This document shows, piece by piece, positions 52,398 to 61,120 of a DNA stretch of 64,000 nt (positions within the stretch are counted from its first letter, which is position 1; each line of letters starts with the position of its first letter). This DNA is from Burkholderiales bacterium (lineage in GTDB: Bacteria > Pseudomonadota > Gammaproteobacteria > Burkholderiales > Burkholderiaceae_C). The stretch lies in contig JAIXLP010000041.1 in NCBI GenBank assembly GCA_026954015.1, positions 8,606 to 72,605 of the forward strand. The letters are read 5' to 3'. The notes below the pieces were generated by a model. The model did no database searches. It saw nothing but the letters and a program-made list of their open reading frames with translations, and was not told where the DNA came from. Made by a program: the position numbers and the translations under genes.

Positions 52398-53897
52398 ATG
52401 GCGGATACATGTTCCGGAGCTTCGGGCACGGGCGCGGATTTCGATCCGGGCCCGGTCTCGGTGGCTTTCTTCGACGAAGTGGCGGAGCACCTGGGCCGGA
52501 TGGAACGGCTGCTGCTGGAGCACGGAGCGCGCGCGCTCAGCGGCGAGCCGCTCGACGCGCTGTTTCGCTACGCGCATTCGATCAAGGGCGGCGCCGCGGC
52601 GTTCGGGTTCTCTGAAGTGGTCGAACTTGCGCACGGTGTCGAATCACTGCTGGATGCACTGCGCCACCAGGCGCTGGCGCCGGGCGCCAGGAGCGTCGAG
52701 GTGCTGCTCGCCGCCGTCGACGCCGCACGCGAGCTGCTCGCGCAGCGCCAGCGCGGCGCCCCATCCGTCCCCGCCGGCTCCCACGGGGAGCTGGTCGAGC
52801 GTCTGCGCGCGCTGGAGCCGCCGGGCGTGGCCGCCGACGGTGTTCCGGCCGTGCCACGGCGGCGCGCGCGCATGCTGGAAGTCACGGTCGGGCCGCTCGA
52901 CCTGCCGGAACTCGCGGATGCGGTGAAAGACCTGTTTCGTGACATCGCCGGACTGGGGACGATCAGCGACCTGCCCGACGCGCGGGCACGCATGTCCCGC
53001 TTTGCGGTGCGCACCACCGCGAGCGATACCGACCTGCTCGATCTGTTCGCCTTTTATGTCGCGCGCGACCAGGTCCGCATACGCGCACTCGAGCCTACCC
53101 TGCTCAGGGTGCACCATCTGCCCGCAGCTTTGCCGGCCGATGACGAGACGGTCCGCGTCCCGGTGCACAAGCTCGATGAGTTCGCTGACCTCGTCCGTGA
53201 ACTGGCCGCCGCGCAGGCGGCGCTGGCCAAATGCGCGGCGCCGGGTGACGCTGCCGGCGCGCCATGGCACGCGGGCCTTGCGGAGCTCGCGCGCGTCGTG
53301 CGGCGCCTGCAATCCTCGGCGCTGTCGGTGCGCAAGGTGCCCTTGTCGATGGCGTTCGAACGCCTGCCGCGCGTACTCCACGATCTCGCCGAGCAGCTGG
53401 GCAAGCAGCTCACCCTGGTAACGCAGGGTGAGGCGATCGAGCTCGACAAGAGCGTGGTCGAAAAACTCGTCGATCCGCTCACGCAGCTCGTGCGCAACAG
53501 TTGCGACCACGGCATCGAAGCGCCGGCGCAGCGGCTGGCCGCGGGCAAGCGCGCGCAGGGCACGGTCACGGTCGTGGCGTCCGTCGAGAAGGGCACCGCG
53601 GTGATCGTGGTGCACGACGATGGCCGCGGCCTGTCGCGATCGCAGATCGTGCAGGCTGCGCGCGAGCGCGGCATCGACGTTGCGGATACGCTGTCCGACG
53701 CCGAGGTCTGGAAGCTGATCCTGCAGCCGGGCTTCTCGACCGCCGCAGTGGTCACCGAGATTTCGGGCCGCGGCGTCGGCATGGATGTGGTGCGCACCAA
53801 CATCGCCGCACTGGGCGGGGTCGTCGAGATCGCATCGGCGCCGGGCGCCGGCATGAGCGTCTCGATGCGGCTGCCGCTGGCGGGCGCGGTTTCCTGA
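52398..53897 (+). CDS. CheA-like histidine kinase lacking the CheW-like P5 domain
   Basis: 499 residues from the ATG at 52398, with GAGGAA about 8 bases upstream. Order: HPt domain with H60 in FRYAHSIKGGAAAFGF; a CheA P2-like region (about 155-240); a short P3 dimerisation segment (VRVPVHKLDEFADLVRELAA); and a P4 ATPase with LTQLVRNSCDHGIE, HDDGRGLS and SGRGVGMDVV. The protein stops at MRLPLAGAVS, exactly where P5 begins in normal CheA, and nothing resembling P5 follows before the next gene. P5 binds CheW and receptors, so this kinase cannot join a standard array. All catalytic motifs look intact. Likely partners are the divergent receiver-kinase, or CheY. Confidence 0.9.
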   Translation: MADTCSGASGTGADFDPGPVSVAFFDEVAEHLGRMERLLLEHGARALSGEPLDALFRYAHSIKGGAAAFGFSEVVELAHGVESLLDALRHQALAPGARSVEVLLAAVDAARELLAQRQRGAPSVPAGSHGELVERLRALEPPGVAADGVPAVPRRRARMLEVTVGPLDLPELADAVKDLFRDIAGLGTISDLPDARARMSRFAVRTTASDTDLLDLFAFYVARDQVRIRALEPTLLRVHHLPAALPADDETVRVPVHKLDEFADLVRELAAAQAALAKCAAPGDAAGAPWHAGLAELARVVRRLQSSALSVRKVPLSMAFERLPRVLHDLAEQLGKQLTLVTQGEAIELDKSVVEKLVDPLTQLVRNSCDHGIEAPAQRLAAGKRAQGTVTVVASVEKGTAVIVVHDDGRGLSRSQIVQAARERGIDVADTLSDAEVWKLILQPGFSTAAVVTEISGRGVGMDVVRTNIAALGGVVEIASAPGAGMSVSMRLPLAGAVS

Positions 53898-53933
53898 AGG
53901 CCCCGCCCTGCGCACGTGGGGTCGCGGGGCAGC

Positions 53934-54581
53934 TTATCCGTGCAGCTCGTCGCGCCCGCGCTCGGTCAGGTGGCGCGTGTCGCCCCAGCCGACCAGCGCC
54001 AGGCCGCTCGCGCGCGACCACAGCAGCCGGTTGATCGCCGCGTTGGCGAGCACCCAGGTGCGCGGCGCCTGCAGGCCCTGGTGCGTGGCAAGGCGATAAA
54101 GCACGTCCATCACGCCGCCGTGCGCGACGAGCACGATGAGCGCGCCCGTGTGCCGCGCGGCGAGCTCGTCCACGGTGCGCTGCACGCGCGCACGCAGCGC
54201 GGTGAGCGATTCGCCACCGCCCGCGGGCGCGTAATCGGGGTCGCGCTGGCGCCAGCGCCGCGCGTGCTCGGGCGCGTGCACCTGCACGTCCTCGAAGGTG
54301 CGTCCCTCGAACGCACCGAACCCGCGCTCGCGCAGGCCCGGTGCGGCAATCAGCGGCACCCCCGTGGTGCGGGCCACCGCCTCGGCCGTCTGCAGTGCGC
54401 GCCGCAGGTCGCTGCTGTAGATGGCCGCGGGGTTCTCGTCTGCCAGCGCCTGGCCGAGCCGGCGCGCCTGCAGCCGGCCCGTGTCATTGAGCTCCACGTC
54501 CTGGTGACCCTGGATGCGCGCATCGGCGTTCCACGCGGTTTCGCCGTGGCGTACCGCAATGATGCGCGTGGCTTCCTGCAT
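53934..54581 (-). CDS. Histidine phosphatase (phosphoglycerate mutase-like)
   Basis: 215 residues with VRHGETAWNADARIQGHQD (catalytic histidine 12), LRERGFGAFEGRTFED and VAHGGVMDVLYRL (second histidine), the complete active site of the family. Close to GpmB/CobC-type phosphatases; substrate not determinable. It is the last gene of a minus-strand run that starts with the SDR gene at 57751 and lies 10 bases after the lipoprotein gene. Confidence 0.93.
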   Translation of the reverse strand: MQEATRIIAVRHGETAWNADARIQGHQDVELNDTGRLQARRLGQALADENPAAIYSSDLRRALQTAEAVARTTGVPLIAAPGLRERGFGAFEGRTFEDVQVHAPEHARRWRQRDPDYAPAGGGESLTALRARVQRTVDELAARHTGALIVLVAHGGVMDVLYRLATHQGLQAPRTWVLANAAINRLLWSRASGLALVGWGDTRHLTERGRDELHG

Positions 54582-54591
54582 GCGAGCCCGC

Positions 54592-55230
54592 TCACTCGGG
54601 CGGTTGCAGTTCCGTGCGTTCGGTGCGTGGGCCCGCCGGGGGCTGCGGAAAGCCGCGCAGCGCCTGCTCGAACAGCACGCCGTAGATCAGCGGGTCCGGC
54701 GTCCACACGTCCTGATAGGCGGCGGAGCTTTCGAATACCACCTGCTGGCTCGCGGCGTCGCGCATCATGACCGTGACGCGGCGGCGGTACAGCGGCGGTG
54801 GCATGTCGCGCATCGACCAGCCCATGCCGAATCCGCCGTGCCAGCGCCCGCGCCCGCCCCAGCCCAGGCCCCAGCCGAAGCGCGGCCCGGCCCACGGGCC
54901 GTAATAGGGCCAGTCGGGCGGGTAGACGGTGCTGCCTTCGATGCCCAGTTGCACGACGAGCTGCGCGTGCGCGTCATCGCGCGTGAGGCCCACGCGCGCG
55001 AGCGCCTGCTCGGCCTGCTCCTCGATCGGCGCGAACGCCTGCGCACGCGCCTGCTGCGACGGCAGCAGCTCGATGCGGTAGGTGGCCGGTTGCGGCAGCG
55101 CCTGCAGCGTCGAAAAGCTGTTGACCTGGCTTTGCACGCGCCGCGGCCCCGCGCAGCCCGCGAGCGCCAGCGCGGCGACGCAGGCGAGCACGGTGAAGAG
55201 GCGGTGCAGCGTGGACATGGCAGGTTTCAT
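54592..55230 (-). CDS. DUF4136-family lipoprotein
   Basis: 212 residues from the ATG at 55230 that overlaps the ttcA stop (ATGA); an ATG at 55218 is an alternative. Signal peptide with lipobox ALALAGC, cysteine 26. The body has [13 protein letters not shown], an aromatic/glycine-rich patch ([20 protein letters not shown]) and [21 protein letters not shown], typical of DUF4136. Probably an envelope lipoprotein of unknown role. Confidence 0.88.
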   Translation of the reverse strand: MKPAMSTLHRLFTVLACVAALALAGCAGPRRVQSQVNSFSTLQALPQPATYRIELLPSQQARAQAFAPIEEQAEQALARVGLTRDDAHAQLVVQLGIEGSTVYPPDWPYYGPWAGPRFGWGLGWGGRGRWHGGFGMGWSMRDMPPPLYRRRVTVMMRDAASQQVVFESSAAYQDVWTPDPLIYGVLFEQALRGFPQPPAGPRTERTELQPPE

Positions 55231-56153
55231 TGTAGGGAGGTGAGGCGGCTGCCCGCGGGCGGCAGCGGCAGGATCTCGGGGTCGAACGCGCGGTCGCCGT
55301 CGGGATTGGCCACGCCTGTCGCCCGCGCGCCCTTGAAGTCGTGCAGCCGGGGGTCCATGAGGTGCGAGGGCACGACGTGGCCCATCGCACGGAACATGCT
55401 TTCGATGCGCCCAGGGTATTTTTTCTCCCACTCACGCAGCATTTCGCCCACCACCACGCGCTGCAGGCCTTCCTGGCTGCCGCAGAGGTTGCATGGGATG
55501 ATGGGAAAGCGCTGGATCTCGGCCCAGCGCGCGGTGTCCTTCTCGGTCACGTAGCACAGCGGACGGATCACGACGTGCCTGCCGTCGTCCGAGACGAGCT
55601 TGGGCGGCATGCCCTTCATGCGCCCGCCGTAGAAGAGATTGAGCATGAGCGTGGTGACGATGTCGTCGCGGTGGTGGCCCAGCGCCACCTTGGTCGCGCC
55701 CAGCTCGCTCGCCACGCGGTAGAGGATGGCGCGGCGCAGGCGCGAGCAGACGCTGCAGGTGGTCTTGCCCTCGGGCACGAGGCGCTTGACGACGCTGTAG
55801 GTGTCCTGGTTCTCGATGTGAAAGTCCACGCCGATGCGCGTGAGGTATTCGGGCAGCACGTGCTCGGGAAAGCCGGGCTGCTTCTGGTCGAGGTTCACGG
55901 CGACGATGCTGAAGGAAATCGGCGCGCGCTTTTGCAGCCTGAGCAGGATATCGAGCAGCGTGTAGCTGTCCTTGCCGCCCGAGAGGCACACCATGACCTT
56001 GTCGCCCTCTTCGATCATCGCGTAGTCGATGATGGCCCGGCCCACTTCGCGGCACAGGCGTTTTTCGAGCTTGTGGTCTTCGTGGTCCGCCTTGCGCGTG
56101 TCGCGCCGGGGTTGGGCGGTGGCAGTGTCCAAGACTTGCGCGGAGGCGTTCAT
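55227..56153 (-). CDS. ttcA: tRNA 2-thiocytidine synthetase TtcA
   Basis: 308 residues from the ATG at 56153. PP-loop [11 protein letters not shown] at about residue 60, then the cysteine pairs CSVC and CNLC that hold an iron-sulfur cluster, and [19 protein letters not shown]. It thiolates C32 of some tRNAs. It begins 7 bases after the folB-like gene and overlaps the DUF4136 gene. Confidence 0.97.
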   Translation of the reverse strand: MNASAQVLDTATAQPRRDTRKADHEDHKLEKRLCREVGRAIIDYAMIEEGDKVMVCLSGGKDSYTLLDILLRLQKRAPISFSIVAVNLDQKQPGFPEHVLPEYLTRIGVDFHIENQDTYSVVKRLVPEGKTTCSVCSRLRRAILYRVASELGATKVALGHHRDDIVTTLMLNLFYGGRMKGMPPKLVSDDGRHVVIRPLCYVTEKDTARWAEIQRFPIIPCNLCGSQEGLQRVVVGEMLREWEKKYPGRIESMFRAMGHVVPSHLMDPRLHDFKGARATGVANPDGDRAFDPEILPLPPAGSRLTSLQ

Positions 56154-56160
56154 GATGGGT

Positions 56161-56541
56161 TCACCATTGTCCGGTTTCGATGCGGATCGCGACTTCGCAG
56201 TCGTCGAAGATTTCAAGTTTGGCGATTTTCACGCGCACGCCGCGCACGCCGGGCAGCAGGAGCAGGCGGCGCGCGAGCTTGCCGATGAGGCTCTCGAGCA
56301 GGTTCACGTGCTCGGCGGTGCACTCGTCGATGATGATCTGACGCACCTTGCGGTAGTCGAGCACGTGCAGGATGTCGTCGTCGGGCGGCGCGAGCGGCTG
56401 CGTGCCGAGGTTGAGCTCGGCGTCCACCTGGATGGGCTGCGGCGCGTTGTGCTCGTGCGCGAGGATGCCGAGGTTGGCGTCGAAGCGCAGTCCGGTGAGC
56501 GCAAGCGTCTGCTGGCCCTGTTGTGGAAGTGGCATGGGCAT
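56161..56541 (-). CDS. folB: Dihydroneopterin aldolase-family protein (1)
   Basis: 126 residues, [20 protein letters not shown] onward. The T-fold family is shown by [20 protein letters not shown] (conserved E and Q), [27 protein letters not shown] and VKIAKLEIF (the lysine of the usual KP motif is kept, the proline is not). Could be FolB or the epimerase FolX. It is one of two tandem paralogues, 5 bases after the other. Confidence 0.87.
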   Translation of the reverse strand: MPMPLPQQGQQTLALTGLRFDANLGILAHEHNAPQPIQVDAELNLGTQPLAPPDDDILHVLDYRKVRQIIIDECTAEHVNLLESLIGKLARRLLLLPGVRGVRVKIAKLEIFDDCEVAIRIETGQW

Positions 56542-56546
56542 GGGAG

Positions 56547-56960
56547 TTACCAGGGCTTGAGGTGCACGCGCTCGATGCCTACCGACGCGGCATCGGGGTA
56601 CACGTCGGGCTTGCGCGTGGCCACGCGCGCGGCCTGCACGTCGGGGCGCGCGACGAGCACCTCCAGGATGCGGTCGCACAGCGTTTCCTGCAGTTCGTGG
56701 TGGCGCGTGCCGACGGCGCGGGCGATCACCTCGCGGATGAAGTCGTAGTCCAGCGTCTGAGCGATGTCGTCGCGCCGCGCCGGGGCGGCGGCGAGCCGCA
56801 CGCACAGGTCCACGTCGAACCACATGCGCTGTGGCGCGCCGCGCTCGAAGTCGTGCACGCCGATGCGCACCGGCAGCTCGTGGCGGCGCAGGCTCAGCAG
56901 GCGGCATTCTGTCGCAAGCCGTGCGTCGAGCGCGCCAAACGCCAGCAGCATGGAGTTCAT
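56547..56960 (-). CDS. Dihydroneopterin aldolase-family protein (2)
   Basis: 137 residues from the ATG that overlaps the SDR stop (ATGA). The family features VRIGVHDFERGAPQRMWFDV, LDYDFIREVIARAV and ATRKPDVYPDAASVGIERV (complete KP motif) are present. An N-terminal extension of about 25 residues precedes the T-fold. With the neighbouring paralogue and a FolM-like reductase it may serve a FolX/FolB split between monapterin and folate branches; which copy does which is not decidable here. Confidence 0.86.
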   Translation of the reverse strand: MNSMLLAFGALDARLATECRLLSLRRHELPVRIGVHDFERGAPQRMWFDVDLCVRLAAAPARRDDIAQTLDYDFIREVIARAVGTRHHELQETLCDRILEVLVARPDVQAARVATRKPDVYPDAASVGIERVHLKPW

Positions 56961-57751
56961 GGCCGCGGATTTTCGTCGATGGCGTACATCACGTCGCGCG
57001 CCAGCGGCACGAGGTGCTGGCCGTTGTCCGCCTGCAGCGTGCAGCCGTTCAGGCTCGTGTTCTCGGCCAGGAACACCGCGGCGCGCGCCACGTCGGCGGG
57101 GGCTAGCGGCGTGCGCAGCAGGTTCACCCGGCTGGCGCGCTCGAAGTTCTGGGCGCTCTGCGGGCCGCTCTGGTACATCAGGCCGGGCGAGAGCCCGCAC
57201 ACGCGCACCAGCGGCGCAAGCGCCTGCGCCTGCAGCGCCACGCTGCGCTCCAGCGCGAGCTTGCTCACGGTGTACGAGAAATAGTCGGGGTTGAGGTTGT
57301 GCACCTTCTGGTCGAGCACGTGCACCACGCTGTGCCAGCCGTGGCCCTGCGGCGCGCCCTCGCGCACCGCGCGCGCCAGTGCATTGCCCAGCAGCAGTGG
57401 TGTGACGGTGTTGGTGGCGAGGTGGCGTTGCAGCGTGGCGGAGGCGGCGCTCGCGGCATCGTCCGCGTCGAACAGCGAGGCGTTGTTGACGATGCAGCGC
57501 GGCGCGGCGCCGATGAGCCCGTGGCACTGCGCGAGCAGCGTCGTGGCGGCGTCGGGGCGCGCCAGATCCATGGCCACGAGCAGGCAGCGCGCGCCGAGTG
57601 CTTCGGCGTCCGCCTGCGTCTGCCGCGCCTGCGCGAGCGAGCGCCGGTAGTGGCACAGCACGTTCCAGCCGGCGCGCGCGAACGCGAGCGCCAGCTCCCG
57701 GCCCAGGCGCGTGGCGCCGCCGGTCACGAGTACCCAGGGTGCGGTGGTCAT
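56957..57751 (-). CDS. FolM-like short-chain reductase (pteridine reductase type)
   Basis: 264 residues from the ATG at 57751. NAD(P)-binding TGGATRLGRELA at the N-terminus, NNAS, and the active-site block LDQKVHNLNPDYFSYTVSKL with the catalytic tyrosine and lysine. This DQK-N-NPDYFSYT-SK signature is shared by bacterial pteridine reductases and FolM-like proteins. It likely reduces dihydromonapterin or dihydrofolate. First gene of the pterin/ttcA run; a CACAAT box lies just upstream of its start. Confidence 0.87.
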   Translation of the reverse strand: MTTAPWVLVTGGATRLGRELALAFARAGWNVLCHYRRSLAQARQTQADAEALGARCLLVAMDLARPDAATTLLAQCHGLIGAAPRCIVNNASLFDADDAASAASATLQRHLATNTVTPLLLGNALARAVREGAPQGHGWHSVVHVLDQKVHNLNPDYFSYTVSKLALERSVALQAQALAPLVRVCGLSPGLMYQSGPQSAQNFERASRVNLLRTPLAPADVARAAVFLAENTSLNGCTLQADNGQHLVPLARDVMYAIDENPRP

Positions 57752-57821
57752 GGCGTGATTGTGCGTTGCCCGCACGGCGGTGGCGAGAGCGGTCGCCCCC
57801 AGCGCCCTGCGCCAGCGGCGG

Positions 57822-58544
57822 CTACACGCCGAGGTAGGCCTGCTGCACCGCCGGATCGTCGATGAGCTGGCGCGCCGGGCCCGAGAGCGTGACGCGGCCG
57901 GTTTCGATCACGTAGGCGCGGTCGGCGGCCGAGAGCGCCACCTGCACGTCCTGCTCGACGAGCAGCACGGTCACGCCATTGCTTCGGATGTCCGCGAGCA
58001 CGTCGGTGAGCTGCTGCACGATCACCGGCGCCAGGCCCAGGCTCATCTCGTCGATCATCATCAAGGTGGGCGCGGCCATCAATGCGCGTGCCATCGCGCA
58101 CATCTGCTGCTCGCCGCCCGACATGCTGCCCGCGATCTGCCAGCGCCGCTCGCCCAGGCGCGGAAAGAGCGTGTACATGCGCTCCAGATCGCGCCGGATC
58201 TGTGCCTTGCCGTGCCTGCGGTAGGCCCCCATGAGCAGGTTGTCCTGCACCGACATGCGATCGAACAGCTGGCGCCCCTCGGGCACCTGCACGAGACCCT
58301 GGCCGAAGACGTCGTCGGGTGTGCGCGTGGTGATGTCCGTGCCGCCGAAGACGATGCGGCCGGCGCAGGGCAGCAGGCGCGAGAGCACGCGCAGCAGCGT
58401 GGTCTTGCCCGCGCCGTTGCTGCCCACGAGCGCGACGATTTCGGACGGGCGCACTTCGATCGAGATCTCGTGCAGCACGGGCATGAGCCCGTAGCCGGCG
58501 CTCACGCCCTGCACCTGCAACAGCGGGGTGGCGTTGGTGTTCAC
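57822..58544 (-). CDS. livF: Branched-chain amino-acid-type ABC transporter ATPase LivF
   Basis: 240 residues from a GTG at 58544 that overlaps the livG stop (GTGA). Walker A GSNGAGKTT, signature MSGGEQQM, Walker B LMMIDEMSLGLAP and the LivF-type end (LIDDPAVQQAYLGV). Cytosolic ATPase. Last gene of the liv operon; 70 bases separate it from the SDR gene. Confidence 0.95.
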   Translation of the reverse strand: MNTNATPLLQVQGVSAGYGLMPVLHEISIEVRPSEIVALVGSNGAGKTTLLRVLSRLLPCAGRIVFGGTDITTRTPDDVFGQGLVQVPEGRQLFDRMSVQDNLLMGAYRRHGKAQIRRDLERMYTLFPRLGERRWQIAGSMSGGEQQMCAMARALMAAPTLMMIDEMSLGLAPVIVQQLTDVLADIRSNGVTVLLVEQDVQVALSAADRAYVIETGRVTLSGPARQLIDDPAVQQAYLGV

Positions 58545-59275
58545 GCGCGCTTCTTTCCGAGATAGGCCTGCACCACCGTGGGGTCGGAGAGCACCGCGTC
58601 GGGCGTGCCGTCGGCGATCTTCTCGCCATGGTGCAGCACCAGCAGGCGGTCCGACAGGCTGCGGATCGCCTTGATGACGTGCTCGATCACGAGCACGCTG
58701 ATGCCCTGCTCGCGCACCTTGCGGATGACTGCGATCACTTCTTCGATTTCCACGTGGTTCAGCCCCGCCATGACCTCGTCGCACAGCAAGAGGCGCGGCT
58801 TCATCGCCAGCGCCTTGGCCAGTTCCAGGCGCTTGCGCCCCGGGCCGCCGAGCTCGTCCGCGCGCTGGTCGGCAAACTGGCCCAGCCCCACGAACTCCAG
58901 GCTCTGGCGCGCCTGCTCGCGTGCCTTGGCCAGTTGCGACGGGCCGCCGCCGTGGCCAAAGAGCGCGCCGATCGCCACGTTATCCAGCACCGACAGGCCC
59001 GGGAACGGCTGCATGATCTGGAAAGTGCGGCCTATCCCCAGACGCGCGCGGCGGTACGCGGGCAGGCGGGTCACGTCGCGGCCGTCGAACAGCACCTGGC
59101 CCGCGCTGGGCGTGATGGTGCCGCTGATGAGGTTGATGAGGGTCGTCTTGCCCGCGCCGTTGGGCCCGATGAGCCCCAGGATCTCCCCCTGCGCGAGCGT
59201 GAAGCTCACGTTGCCCACGGCCACCAGCCCGGCGAAGCGCTGGGTCACCGCGCGGACTTGCAGCAGCGCGCTCAC
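58541..59275 (-). CDS. livG: Branched-chain amino-acid-type ABC transporter ATPase LivG
   Basis: 244 residues from a GTG at 59275 overlapping the livM stop. Walker A GPNGAGKTTLINLISG, the LivG-type insert IGRTFQIMQPFPGLSVLDNV, and Walker B LLLCDEVMAGLNHVE. The usual LSGGQ signature reads LGGPGRKRLE, a variant. Forms the ATPase pair with LivF. Confidence 0.95.
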   Translation of the reverse strand: MSALLQVRAVTQRFAGLVAVGNVSFTLAQGEILGLIGPNGAGKTTLINLISGTITPSAGQVLFDGRDVTRLPAYRRARLGIGRTFQIMQPFPGLSVLDNVAIGALFGHGGGPSQLAKAREQARQSLEFVGLGQFADQRADELGGPGRKRLELAKALAMKPRLLLCDEVMAGLNHVEIEEVIAVIRKVREQGISVLVIEHVIKAIRSLSDRLLVLHHGEKIADGTPDAVLSDPTVVQAYLGKKRA

Positions 59276-60219
59276 AGCCGGTTCTCCCGCACGTTTTCGC
59301 TGAAGTAGCGCCAGCCGATCGTGCGGATGCGCCGCGCCAGGTCGGTGAGGCCGTGCGGCATGAAGACCACGGCGGCAACGATGACCACGCCGAAGAACAG
59401 GCTGGCGATGCTCGTTACCTCGCTGGACAGCCATTCGGAGACCACCGACAGCGAGAACGCGCCGATGATGGGGCCGAGCACCGTGCCCGCGCCGCCGAAC
59501 ACCGCCATGATGATCATCTTGATGTTGAGCGCGATGTCGAATGCGCTCTCGGGATCGAGGAAGGTGATCCAGTAGGCATGGATGCCGCCCGCGAGGCTGC
59601 TGAGCGCACCCGAAATCGTGAACGCGATCACCTTGTACAGCGTCGTGTTCACACCCATCACCGCGGCGCTGTCCTCGTTTTCGCGGATCGCGATCAGGCC
59701 GAAACCGAAGCGGCTCCTGGTGAGCCACCAGACCACGAGCGTGGAGAGCACGAGCAGGCCCAGCGCCAGGCCGTAGAACAGCCGGTCGTCATTGAGCGGC
59801 GGCAGCACCAGGCCGATGTTCTGCCCCGCCAGCGGAATGTTGGAGACGATGGCCGCCATCACCCCCGCCAGCGCCAGCGTGGCGATGGCGAAGTAGTGCC
59901 CGCGCAGACGCAGCACCGGCACGCCCAGCAGCAGCGCGAACACCACCGCCAGCAGCACGCCGAACGCCATGCCGACGGCAAACGGCAGGTGCCACTGCAC
60001 CATCGCAATCGCCACGCCGTAGCTGCCCAGGCCGTAGAACACCGAGTTGCCGAACGAGGGGTAGCCGGTGTAGCCGCCGATGATGTTCCAGCCCTGTGCG
60101 AGCACGGCCAGCAGCAGCGCGTTGATGCCGAACTGCACCAGCACGTCCGAGCCCCACCAGGGCACGCTCGCCATCACAAGAAAGGCGACCACGATCGCCG
60201 CGCCGCGCCAGCCCATCAT
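59272..60219 (-). CDS. livM: Branched-chain amino-acid-type ABC permease LivM
   Basis: 315 residues, eight or more membrane helices, with GGYTGYPSFGNSVFYGLGSY, RLRGHYFAIATLAL and RENEDSAAVMGVNTTLYKVI, the LivM family blocks. Inner-membrane permease partner of LivH. The start codon overlaps the livH stop and the stop overlaps livG. Confidence 0.95.
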   Translation of the reverse strand: MMGWRGAAIVVAFLVMASVPWWGSDVLVQFGINALLLAVLAQGWNIIGGYTGYPSFGNSVFYGLGSYGVAIAMVQWHLPFAVGMAFGVLLAVVFALLLGVPVLRLRGHYFAIATLALAGVMAAIVSNIPLAGQNIGLVLPPLNDDRLFYGLALGLLVLSTLVVWWLTRSRFGFGLIAIRENEDSAAVMGVNTTLYKVIAFTISGALSSLAGGIHAYWITFLDPESAFDIALNIKMIIMAVFGGAGTVLGPIIGAFSLSVVSEWLSSEVTSIASLFFGVVIVAAVVFMPHGLTDLARRIRTIGWRYFSENVRENRL

Positions 60220-61079
60220 GCGGTTTTCCCCAGCAGGCCCGTGGGCCGCACGATCAGCACCAGCGCGAGGATGCCGAAACTCGCCACGTCGACGAAGGTC
60301 GGCCCGACGTAGAGGATGGTGAGCGATTCGACGATACCCAGGAACAGCCCGCCCACGAGCACCCCGAGCGGGTTGTCCAGCCCGCCGATGATCGCGATGG
60401 CGAACGACTTGAGCGTGAGCGACGCGCCGATGTAGGGGTTGATCTGCGAGACCGTGCCGTACAGCCCGCCCGCGGTGCCCGCGAGCGCGATGCCGATCGC
60501 GAAGGTCATGGCGTACAGATGCCGCGGCTCGACGCCGTACAGCCGCGCGGCGATGAGGTTTTGCGCCGTCGCGCGGATGGCCCGCCCCAGGCGGGTGTGC
60601 AGCAAAAAGAGCCACATGCCCAGCGTGAGCACCAGCGCGGCGGCGAAGGCCGCGACGCGCACCACCGGCAGCACCACCGTGCCCCAGTGCCACTGGGTGC
60701 CGGCATACGCCGGGTTGAGGGTGCGAAAGTCCGCCGAGAACGCGAGCTGCGCGAGATAGGTGAGCACCACGTCGAGGCCGAAGGTGAGCAAGAGCGTGTT
60801 GAACATCGGCGCGCGCACGATGAGGTTCAGGATGCCGCGCTGCACCGCGTAGCCGAGCACGAACATCACCACCGCGGTGAGCGGCAGCCCGAGGAACGGG
60901 TCGATGTGCAGGTAATGAAACAGATGCCAGGAGCAGTACGCCCCCAGCATGATGAACGAGCCGTGCGCGAGGTTGACGATGTTGAGCACGCCCCACACCA
61001 GCGCGAGGCCGAGCGCCATCACGGCGTACAGCCCACCGAGCAGTACGCCGTTGACGAAAACCTGGGCCAGCAGTTCCAA
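60216..61079 (-). CDS. livH: Branched-chain amino-acid-type ABC permease LivH
   Basis: 287 residues with NGVLLGGLYAVMALGLALVW, LNIVNLAHGSFIMLGAY and RATAQNLIAARLYGVEPRHL, all typical for LivH. Inner-membrane permease. Follows livK by 41 bases and begins the tightly coupled livH-M-G-F part of the operon. Confidence 0.95.
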   Translation of the reverse strand: MELLAQVFVNGVLLGGLYAVMALGLALVWGVLNIVNLAHGSFIMLGAYCSWHLFHYLHIDPFLGLPLTAVVMFVLGYAVQRGILNLIVRAPMFNTLLLTFGLDVVLTYLAQLAFSADFRTLNPAYAGTQWHWGTVVLPVVRVAAFAAALVLTLGMWLFLLHTRLGRAIRATAQNLIAARLYGVEPRHLYAMTFAIGIALAGTAGGLYGTVSQINPYIGASLTLKSFAIAIIGGLDNPLGVLVGGLFLGIVESLTILYVGPTFVDVASFGILALVLIVRPTGLLGKTA

Positions 61080-61120
61080 GGCGTCCTCTCCCCGCGGGCG
61101 TCGTGGTGGTCAGCCGCTGG

